Assembly: GCA_003552885.1 (NCBI GenBank)
Contig: PUPA01000013.1
Location: 1-8,655 of the forward strand
Source: Natrialbaceae archaeon
Lineage (GTDB): Archaea; Halobacteriota; Halobacteria; Halobacteriales; Natrialbaceae
Direction: 5' to 3'
Length of the DNA stretch: 8,655 nucleotides
Made by a program: the position numbers and the translations under genes. Position 1 is the stretch's first letter. Each line of letters starts with the position of its first letter. The notes below the pieces were generated by a model. The model was not told the origin of the DNA, did not search any database, and saw only the letters and a program-made list of their open reading frames with translations. Of the stretch, positions 1 to 6,070 are shown in pieces.

Positions 1-34
1 GGTGATAGGTTTCCGATAGCTCCCCTCGGTGCTC

Positions 35-46
35 CGGAAGATATTT
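35..46 (+). promoter_or_regulatory. candidate archaeal BRE/TATA promoter of the ABC importer operon
   Basis: An AT-rich island (ATATTT at 41-46), preceded by the purine-rich CGGAAG at 35-40, stands out in GC-rich sequence. Archaeal TATA boxes are centred about 27 bases before the transcription start. That would put the start near 70-71, just ahead of the ATG at 73, and give an almost leaderless mRNA, which is common in haloarchaea. The match to a haloarchaeal consensus is only moderate. A GGTGAG at 64-69 could instead act as a ribosome binding site if transcription begins further upstream. The bases before 35 show nothing I can assign. Confidence 0.35.
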
Positions 47-72
47 GTACACATGCCTCAACCGGTGAGTGT

Positions 73-1713
73 ATGCCTAACAGACCGGACACGGACCGGC
101 GTTCGTTCCTGAAGCAGACGGCGACTGCCGGCGGCGCGCTCGCGGTGACCGCCACCGCGGGCTGTCTCGGGGACGACGGCGACGACGACGACGCTCCCGG
201 CGCGGAGGGCGAGCAGGTAGAGGAGTTCCTCTACCTGAACAACCCACAGGATTACGATCCACAGCGTCACGACGCGATCAACTTCATCGGCGAACGGCTG
301 GAGGAGATCGGCCTCGAGGTCGACATCGAGGTGATGGAGTGGGGCTCGCTGTTCGAAACCGTGACCGAACAACAGGAGTACGACTTTGCGACCTGGTGGA
401 CGTTCTTCTTCGCCGAGATCGGCGACGGCCTGCTCGAGCACTTCTACTCGGAGGGCGGCTCGAACTACTACAACTACGAGAACGACGAGCTCGACGAGCA
501 GATCCAGGCCCAGATGGCCACGCCGGACCAGGACGAACGGGTCGAGCTCATCCACGACATCCAGCGGACGCTGATGGACGACGTGCCGAAGATGCCCCTG
601 GCACACATGGAGGCACCGAACCTCTATGACTCCACGGTCATCCAGCACTGGGAGCCCCACCTCAGGGGGTTCAACTCCTACTTCAATATGGTCAACCTCG
701 AGGTCGAGGGCACCGACACCATCTCCGCGGCGTGGCCGGAGGGGATGGGACATCTCAACGTCTACGCCTGGGGCGGGGAGTCGAAGCTCCGGTACCAGTT
801 CAACATGCTGTTCGACCGACTGATCCACTTCGACGGGGACTACGAGATCGACCTCGACCTCGGGCTCGCGACCGACTACGAGTTCCCCGACGAGGAGACG
901 GTGATCTACGAGATCCGCGATCACAGCTTCCACGACGGCGAGCCCGTCACCGCCGAGGACGTCGCCTTCTCGTTCAACTACGTCGTCGAGAACGAGATCC
1001 CGGCGTTCATCGACCAGACGGCCTACATCGACGAGGCGGAAGTGGTCGACGACGAGACCGTCCAGGTGAACCTCTCCCAGCCCCTCGGCCCAATCAACCT
1101 CTTTCTGGGCCACGAGATCCCCATCGTTCCCCAGCACGTCTGGGAGGGGATCGACGATCCGGTCCAGCAGGAGACCACCGACGACATCGTCATCGGCAGC
1201 GGCCCGATGGAGTTCGACTACTGGGACGAGGGCTCCGAACTCGGCCTGACCCGGTTCGACGACCACTTCGTCGGCGTCGACTTCGAGAACCGTTACTGGC
1301 GGATCATCCCGGAGACCTCGACGGTGTTCCAGCTGCTCGAGGACGCGGAGCTCACCTACGAGCCGTTCGGGCGGGTCGCCAGACAGACCGAGGAGCTACT
1401 CGAGGAGGACAACCACCTCGAGGCCGCCCAGCAGCTCTCTTCGGACTTCTGGTTTTTCGCGATGAACACGGACTCGGTGAGCGACGTCCAGCTCCGCAAG
1501 GCGATCGTCGAGGCGTTGCCGCGGACGGCTATCATCGAGCAGTTCCTCTTCGGGTTCGCCCAGCGTGGGTTCAACGTCGTCTCGCCGGCGTTCGGCGACT
1601 TCCACACCGACGACGTCACCGACTACGACGAGAGCATCGAGGCCGCCCGCGACCGGCTCGCCGACGCCGGCTACGGCTGGGACAGCGACGACCTGCTCCA
1701 CTACCCCGAGTAG
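73..1713 (+). CDS. Tat-exported lipoprotein substrate-binding protein of an Opp/Dpp-type ABC importer, apparently circularly permuted
   Basis: This 546-residue protein is the extracellular solute receptor of the importer encoded downstream. A twin-arginine motif (RRSFLK, residues 9-14), a hydrophobic stretch and a lipobox-like TAGC with Cys31 indicate Tat export and lipid anchoring. A poly-Asp linker follows (34-40). Family SBP_bac_5 similarity is clear but the order is swapped. Residues about 48-212 match the usual C-terminal lobe: a hinge strand, the helix with ERLEEIGLEV, GSNYYNYEND, then DERVELIHDIQ and DDVPKMPL. Residues about 226-546 match the usual N-terminal part: FDRLIHFDGD, then IRDHSFHDGEPVTAEDV, ending with DVQLRKAIVEA and ARDRLADAGY, which normally leads into the other lobe. 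The start at 73 places the Tat motif correctly; the upstream ATG at 53 is in another frame. The downstream permease begins 27 bases after the stop, so no lost C-lobe lies there. The substrate is unknown. Family assignment is firm; permutation is my inference from motif order. Confidence 0.93.
   Translation: MPNRPDTDRRSFLKQTATAGGALAVTATAGCLGDDGDDDDAPGAEGEQVEEFLYLNNPQDYDPQRHDAINFIGERLEEIGLEVDIEVMEWGSLFETVTEQQEYDFATWWTFFFAEIGDGLLEHFYSEGGSNYYNYENDELDEQIQAQMATPDQDERVELIHDIQRTLMDDVPKMPLAHMEAPNLYDSTVIQHWEPHLRGFNSYFNMVNLEVEGTDTISAAWPEGMGHLNVYAWGGESKLRYQFNMLFDRLIHFDGDYEIDLDLGLATDYEFPDEETVIYEIRDHSFHDGEPVTAEDVAFSFNYVVENEIPAFIDQTAYIDEAEVVDDETVQVNLSQPLGPINLFLGHEIPIVPQHVWEGIDDPVQQETTDDIVIGSGPMEFDYWDEGSELGLTRFDDHFVGVDFENRYWRIIPETSTVFQLLEDAELTYEPFGRVARQTEELLEEDNHLEAAQQLSSDFWFFAMNTDSVSDVQLRKAIVEALPRTAIIEQFLFGFAQRGFNVVSPAFGDFHTDDVTDYDESIEAARDRLADAGYGWDSDDLLHYPE
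172..192 (+). repeat. GAC-rich triplet run encoding a poly-Asp linker
   Basis: Six GAC codons and one GGC lie directly after the lipobox region and encode D-D-G-D-D-D-D. Acidic low-complexity linkers after the lipidated Cys are usual in haloarchaeal lipoproteins and act as spacers from the membrane. The near-perfect triplet run could change length by slippage in frame. Confidence 0.6.
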
Positions 1714-1739
1714 GGGCCGAAGTCGACACAGAACACACC

Positions 1740-2717
1740 ATGGGACGCGCACAGTTCGTCGTCAGACGCACCTTACAGCTGATCGTCACGCTGTGGGCGA
1801 TAGCGACGGCGCTTTTCCTGTTGTTCAGATCGATGCCCGGGGATCCCACCACCTACGTGGTCGACCCCAGCCTCAGCGGCGAGGCCCGCGACCGGCTCAT
1901 CGAGAGCTACGGGTTGAACGAACCGCTCTACGTCCAGTATCTGATCTACATGCAGGACGTCGCCACGCTGAGTTTCGGCCAGTCGTTTCACTCGAACCGG
2001 ACGGTCAGGGACATCATCCTGCTGTATCTCCCGCGGACGCTCTTGCTCATGCTGACCGCGTTTTTCTTCGCGTACCTCATCGGCATCACCGTCGGCATCG
2101 TCGCCGGCTGGCGTCGGGGGGGTGACTTCGAGAAACGGAGCGTCCTCGTCGCGCTCGTCGCCCGGAGCTTCCCCGACTTCTGGGTCGGGCTCGTCGTCCT
2201 CTGGGTCCTCGGAGCGTGGCTCGACGTCATCCCGATGTCGGGGATGCGTTCGGCCGGCGTCCAGTACGAGAGCTTCTTCGACCTCGAGCTCTGGCTCGAC
2301 ACGCTCTGGCATCTCGTCGCCCCGGCGGCGGTGCTCGGCTTCTACCTGATGGGATATCCGCTGTTGCTCATGCGAAACAGCATGCTCGAGGTGCTCTCTC
2401 AGGACTTCATCGAGGTCTGTGAGGCACGCGGGCTGAAAGAGCGGTCGATCATGTTCAAACACGCCGCACGGAACGCGCTGTTGCCGGTCGTCACGGCCGG
2501 TGCCGTGGCGCTGGGCTACGCCGTCGGCGGGAGCGTGCTCATCGAGACCGTCTTCGGCTGGCCCGGAATGGGAAGGGAGATGGTAAACGCCGTCCTCCGG
2601 CGTGACTTCCCGGTCGCACAGGGGACGTTCCTCGTGTTCGCGGCGACGGTCGTGTTCATGAACTTCCTCGCCGACCTGGCGTACGGCTTCCTCGATCCAC
2701 GGGTGACCTACGACTAA
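1740..2717 (+). CDS. DppB-like ABC transporter permease
   Basis: This 325-residue inner-membrane protein is one half of the import channel (binding-protein-dependent transport permease family, DppB/OppB group). The N-terminus has the typical first helix (about 11-29) followed by the DppB hallmark FRSMPGDP (29-36) and YGLNEPLYVQY (57-67). Further hydrophobic segments lie near 101-122, 137-160, 193-212, 248-270 and 292-314. The cytoplasmic coupling loop (EAA motif) is at 223-249, with FIEVCEARG and NALLPV, and contacts an ATPase. The C-terminal FGWPGMG and FLDPRVTYD are standard for the family and show the protein is complete. The gene starts 26 nt after the SBP stop. No convincing Shine-Dalgarno sequence precedes the ATG, and no upstream in-frame start fits better. 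The frame is also open upstream, but that part is a shadow of the SBP gene. Confidence 0.96.
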   Translation: MGRAQFVVRRTLQLIVTLWAIATALFLLFRSMPGDPTTYVVDPSLSGEARDRLIESYGLNEPLYVQYLIYMQDVATLSFGQSFHSNRTVRDIILLYLPRTLLLMLTAFFFAYLIGITVGIVAGWRRGGDFEKRSVLVALVARSFPDFWVGLVVLWVLGAWLDVIPMSGMRSAGVQYESFFDLELWLDTLWHLVAPAAVLGFYLMGYPLLLMRNSMLEVLSQDFIEVCEARGLKERSIMFKHAARNALLPVVTAGAVALGYAVGGSVLIETVFGWPGMGREMVNAVLRRDFPVAQGTFLVFAATVVFMNFLADLAYGFLDPRVTYD

Positions 2718-2719
2718 CG

Positions 2720-3706
2720 ATGTGTGCACAAGTCAGTCAGTCAGACGGCAAATCGGTGTTCGCGGACCTCGAAGAGGAGGTCGACGAGCGCGAAGAGATC
2801 AGTCCGTGGCGGCGACGACTCCGCCTCTATCGCCGGGCGTTCGCCGAGCAGTGGCGCGTGCTCAGACAGGACAGCTTCGTGGTCGTCTCGACGTTCGTGC
2901 TGGCGTTTTTCGCGCTGATGGCCCTGACAGCGCCGGTTGTCGCCCCGTACGGCCAGACCGAGCGCCTCTACTCGGACGACGGTACGATCGCCCAGTGGGA
3001 GGAGCCGTTCTGGCTGGGCGGGGATGGCGGTCACTACCTCGGAACCACCGCCGAGGGGTACGACCTGTTCAGCCAGCTGCTGTACGGCTCGCGGGCGGCG
3101 CTCCTGGTCGGCTTCTCGGCGGCCATCTTCGTCGCCGTGATCGGCACCGCGGTCGGGCTCGTCTCCGGCTACTACGGCGGTCGGATCGACGACACGCTGA
3201 TGCGGATCGTCGACTTCATGTACGGGCTGCCCCTGCTCCCGACGGTCATCCTGCTCGTCGCACTCGCCGGGCCGAGCCTGTTTAACCTGCTGCTCGCGAT
3301 CATCGTCCTCCAGTGGCGGACGACCGCCAGGGTCATCCGCTCACAGGCGCTCTCACTCCGGGAGCGTCCGTTCGTGAAGGCGGCGAAGGTCGCCGGCGCG
3401 AGCGACCGCCACATCATCGCCAGACACCTCGCGCCGAACGTCTTGCCGCTTACGTTCCTCTACGGGGCGTTCTCGATCGCGTGGGCGATACTCACCGAGG
3501 CGGGGGTCGCTTTCCTCGGGTTGGGCGATCCGAACCACGTCTCCTGGGGGACGATGCTCCAGGCCGCACGCTCGTACGACGCGCTCGTCCACGGGGCGTG
3601 GTGGTGGTTCCTGCCGCCGGGTATCTGCATCGCGCTCGTGGTGATAAGCGGCTTCCTGATCGGCCGTGGTTACGAGGAGATAACGAATCCGGAGCTTCAA
3701 GAATGA
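2720..3706 (+). CDS. DppC-like ABC transporter permease
   Basis: This 328-residue protein is the second channel subunit (DppC/OppC group). It has a charged cytoplasmic N-terminal extension of about 50 residues, a first membrane helix near 53-72, and an extracytoplasmic loop ending in the family-typical HYLGTTAEGYDLFSQLLYGSR (starting at residue 105). Membrane segments follow near 127-150, 166-184, 186-197, 245-268 and 298-315. The EAA coupling loop is at 218-244 with FVKAAKVAGAS and APNVLPL. AFLGLGDP (264-271) and SWGTML (275-280) are classic DppC motifs. The start lies only 2 nt beyond the preceding stop, with a GGGTGA at 2701-2706 as a distant Shine-Dalgarno candidate, so translational coupling is likely. 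The length and ending are normal for the family. Confidence 0.96.
   Translation: MCAQVSQSDGKSVFADLEEEVDEREEISPWRRRLRLYRRAFAEQWRVLRQDSFVVVSTFVLAFFALMALTAPVVAPYGQTERLYSDDGTIAQWEEPFWLGGDGGHYLGTTAEGYDLFSQLLYGSRAALLVGFSAAIFVAVIGTAVGLVSGYYGGRIDDTLMRIVDFMYGLPLLPTVILLVALAGPSLFNLLLAIIVLQWRTTARVIRSQALSLRERPFVKAAKVAGASDRHIIARHLAPNVLPLTFLYGAFSIAWAILTEAGVAFLGLGDPNHVSWGTMLQAARSYDALVHGAWWWFLPPGICIALVVISGFLIGRGYEEITNPELQE
3691..3694 (+). promoter_or_regulatory. ribosome binding site of the DppD-like ATPase
   Basis: GGAG lies 8 nt before the ATG at 3703, inside the end of the DppC-like gene. It supports the internal ATG at 3703 over the longer reading frame that begins upstream within the permease gene. Confidence 0.55.
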
Positions 3707-4737
3707 GCGAAACGGTACTCGACGTGGAGAACCTCGAGGTGTACTACGAGACCGAAGACGGACCGGTACAGGCGGTCGACGACGTCTCCTTCGAGGTCGA
3801 GGAGGGAGAGACCCTCGGTATCGTCGGCGAGAGCGGCTGTGGGAAGACCACCCTCGCGAAGGCGATCATCGGCATCCTCCCGCACAACGGCTACGTCAAC
3901 GACGGCGCCATCCGGTTTCGAGGGGAGGACCTCACCGAGATGGACGAGAGACGCCGTCGTCGTCACAAGTGGGAGGAGATCTCGATGATCCCACAGTCGG
4001 CGATGAACGGGCTCGACCCGGTGTACACGATCAGAGAGCAGATAACCGAGACGATCCAGGTCCACCGGCCGGGTACGGACCGGCTGGAGTCCGACCGAAT
4101 CGTCGACGAGATGTTCGAGCTGGTCGGGCTCGACCCCGACCGGGCCGACGAGTATCCCCACCAGTTCTCCGGCGGGATGCGCCAGCGGGCGATGATCGCG
4201 ATGGCGCTGGCGCTGGACCCGGCACTGATACTGGCCGACGAGCCGACGACGGCCCTGGACGTGATCATGCAAGATCAGATCCTCCAGCGGATCGAGGGGA
4301 TGCAGGACGAACTCGAGTCCTCGATGCTCGTGATCACCCACGACGTGAGCGTCGTCGCCGAGACCTGTGACCGGGTCGTGGTGATGTACGCCGGGCAGGT
4401 CGCCGAGGAAGGGCCCGTCGACGAGATCTTCGGCAACCCGTATCACCCGTACACGATCGGTCTGAAGCGGGCGTTCCCCGACATCAGAAAGAGCGACCAG
4501 GACCTGATGAGCATCGCGGGTCACCCGCCGACCCTCGTCGATCCGCCGTCGGGCTGTCGGTTCGCCGAACGGTGTCCGATGGCGACCGCGGAGTGTGAGC
4601 GCGAGTATCCCGCCGAGCGGCGGTTCGGGGAGCTCCGGACCTACTGTCACCACGCAGACCGGATCGACGAGGAGTTCCGACCGGTCGCCGACCGTGCCCG
4701 GACCTGGGAACGGACCGAGGCGGCGGGGGGTGATTGA
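3703..4737 (+). CDS. DppD-like ABC transporter ATP-binding protein
   Basis: This 344-residue cytoplasmic ATPase pairs with the DppF-like protein to power import. In order it has Walker A GESGCGKTT (42-50), a Q-loop Gln98, the signature FSGGM (155-159), Walker B ALILADE (174-180) and the H-loop His213. The C-terminal oligopeptide-transporter domain follows, with HPYTIGL (248-254) and four cysteines at 285, 291, 298 and 315 (spacing x5, x6, x16). In Dpp-type ATPases such cysteines can bind a [4Fe-4S] cluster; here that is inference. The start at 3703 overlaps the permease stop as ATGA and has GGAG 8 nt upstream. All catalytic motifs are intact. The signature begins FSGGM rather than LSGGQ, which is common for the DppD partner. 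Confidence 0.95.
   Translation: MSETVLDVENLEVYYETEDGPVQAVDDVSFEVEEGETLGIVGESGCGKTTLAKAIIGILPHNGYVNDGAIRFRGEDLTEMDERRRRRHKWEEISMIPQSAMNGLDPVYTIREQITETIQVHRPGTDRLESDRIVDEMFELVGLDPDRADEYPHQFSGGMRQRAMIAMALALDPALILADEPTTALDVIMQDQILQRIEGMQDELESSMLVITHDVSVVAETCDRVVVMYAGQVAEEGPVDEIFGNPYHPYTIGLKRAFPDIRKSDQDLMSIAGHPPTLVDPPSGCRFAERCPMATAECEREYPAERRFGELRTYCHHADRIDEEFRPVADRARTWERTEAAGGD
4726..4734 (+). promoter_or_regulatory. ribosome binding site that decides the GTG start of the DppF-like ATPase
   Basis: GGGGGTGAT differs at one base from GGAGGTGAT, the complement of the archaeal 16S rRNA 3' end. It sits 4 nt before the GTG at 4739 and overlaps the other possible start, the GTG at 4730. This favours 4739. 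Confidence 0.55.
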
Positions 4738-4738
4738 G

Positions 4739-6070
4739 GTGACGAAACAGATACTCGAAGTCGACGGGCTGAAAAAACACTTCCCGGTCGGCGAGGGCTG
4801 GATCGCCAGCATGATGCGGGCGGTCTCGGGCGGCGACCAGGACGTCGTCCACGCCGTCGACGGGGTGAGCTTCGACCTCCTCGAAGGCGAGACGATCGGC
4901 CTCGCCGGCGAGTCGGGCTGTGGGAAGACGACGACCGGGATGTCCCTCGTCAGACTCCACGAGCCGACCGACGGCGAGATCCGATACCGGGGGACTCCCC
5001 TAGGGGAGATGGACGACGATGAGCTGGCCGGCTTCCGGCAGAACGCCCAGATGATCTTCCAGGACCCGTTCGAGAGCCTGAATCCCCGGATGACGGTGTA
5101 CGACACCATCTCGGAGCCACTCCGGATCCACGACATCGGCAACGAGACCGCGCGGGTGCGACGCGCCCTCGAGTTCGCCGGGCTCCAGCCCGCCGAGCAG
5201 TTTTTCGATCAGTACCCACACGAGCTCTCGGGGGGACAGCGCCAGCGGCTGGCGATCGCCAGGGTGATCGTCCTCGACCCCGACTTCATCGTCGCCGACG
5301 AGCCGGTGTCGATGCTCGACGTGAGCCTCCGTGCGGGCGTGCTCTCGCTTCTCGAACGGATGACAGACGAGTTCGGCCTCTCTGTCGTGTACATCAGCCA
5401 CGACCTGTCGCTCTTGAGACACATGTGCGATCGGATCGCGATCATGTACATGGGCCGGATCGTCGAGATCGGCGACACCGACGACGTGATCATGGACCCG
5501 AAACACCCCTACACGCGGGCGCTGATCGACGCCGTTCCGGTCCCCGATCCGAAGGCCGACCGGGACCGAGTCACGCTGGACGGCGAGGTCGGAAACGCGG
5601 TCGACGTCCCCGACGGCTGTCGGTTCCGCGATCGGTGTCCGTCGATCATCCCGCCGGAGGACGTCGACCTCGACCAGGAGGTCTACAGGGAGGTCGCCAC
5701 CCTCCAGCGTCGACTCGAGGACGGCACCCTCGATGCGGACGCCGTCTGGGAGGCAGCCGGCGATACGGACCGCTCGGACCTCGCGTCGTTCAAACGCGAG
5801 CTCAGAGCCGAGTACCTCACGGGGTCGCTCTCCGGGACGAACGAGGACGTAGTCGAGACCGCCCTCCAGCAACTCGCCGAGGGTGACGAGGACGGGGCGG
5901 CCGGAACCCTCGCCGCCCGGTTCACCTCCGTCTGCGAGCGGGTCGACCCCGCAGTCGAACGCCGGGCGGACATCGCCGACGACCGCCGGGTCGCCTGCCA
6001 CCTGTACGAATCCGACGGCCCGACGACCGCCAGCCGGCGTGGGGAAGACGGCGTGGCGGCGGACGACTAG
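4739..6070 (+). CDS. DppF-like ABC transporter ATP-binding protein with a long insertion in its C-terminal cysteine domain
   Basis: This 443-residue cytoplasmic ATPase is the partner of the preceding DppD-like subunit. It shows Walker A GESGCGKTT (57-65), Q-loop Gln108 in FQDPFESLNPR, signature LSGGQRQR (163-170), Walker B FIVADEP (183-189) and H-loop His221. HPYTRAL (256-262) marks the oligopeptide-transporter C-terminal domain. Cysteines at 294, 300, 399 and 420 match the four cysteines of the DppD-like subunit, but 98 residues separate the second from the third, against six in the neighbour. The inserted stretch is acidic and probably helical, and explains why the protein exceeds the usual 320-350 residues. 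I believe similar insertions occur in other haloarchaeal members, from memory. The GTG at 4739 starts 1 nt after the previous stop and has a strong ribosome binding site; the GTG at 4730 is the alternative. The stop overlaps the convergent gene. Confidence 0.93.
   Translation: MTKQILEVDGLKKHFPVGEGWIASMMRAVSGGDQDVVHAVDGVSFDLLEGETIGLAGESGCGKTTTGMSLVRLHEPTDGEIRYRGTPLGEMDDDELAGFRQNAQMIFQDPFESLNPRMTVYDTISEPLRIHDIGNETARVRRALEFAGLQPAEQFFDQYPHELSGGQRQRLAIARVIVLDPDFIVADEPVSMLDVSLRAGVLSLLERMTDEFGLSVVYISHDLSLLRHMCDRIAIMYMGRIVEIGDTDDVIMDPKHPYTRALIDAVPVPDPKADRDRVTLDGEVGNAVDVPDGCRFRDRCPSIIPPEDVDLDQEVYREVATLQRRLEDGTLDADAVWEAAGDTDRSDLASFKRELRAEYLTGSLSGTNEDVVETALQQLAEGDEDGAAGTLAARFTSVCERVDPAVERRADIADDRRVACHLYESDGPTTASRRGEDGVAADD
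6067..6070. other. CTAG shared as stop codon by two convergent genes
   Basis: On the + strand, TAG at 6068-6070 ends the DppF-like gene. On the - strand, the complement of CTA at 6067-6069 is TAG and ends the TldD/PmbA-like gene. The palindromic tetramer therefore serves both genes, the coding regions overlap by 4 bp, and no intergenic terminator can exist. Confidence 0.9.

Noticed and set aside
214..708. The SBP as a truncated gene with an unrelated N-terminal domain
   Set aside because: The N-terminal segment carries recognisable C-lobe motifs of the same family, and the missing lobe is not found downstream, where the permease begins at 1740.
58..1266. A 402-residue open frame on the - strand opposite the SBP gene
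   Set aside because: Its composition (Val, Asp, Glu, Leu, Arg rich, no recognisable motif) is that of a shadow of a GC-biased coding strand. The + strand frame has a Tat signal and family motifs.
4730..4732. GTG at 4730 as the start of the DppF-like ATPase
   Set aside because: It lies within the best ribosome binding site (4726-4734), which fits the GTG at 4739 better. It remains possible.
4995..5008. Perfect 14-bp palindrome CTCCCCTAGGGGAG inside the DppF-like gene
   Set aside because: A 14-bp palindrome is expected about 0.5 times by chance in a window this long, and it lies within ordinary coding sequence with no second copy seen.
3697..5142. A 481-residue open frame on the - strand opposite the ATPase genes
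   Set aside because: It lies opposite two ATPases with complete catalytic motifs and shows no domain of its own; stop-free antisense frames are expected at this GC content.
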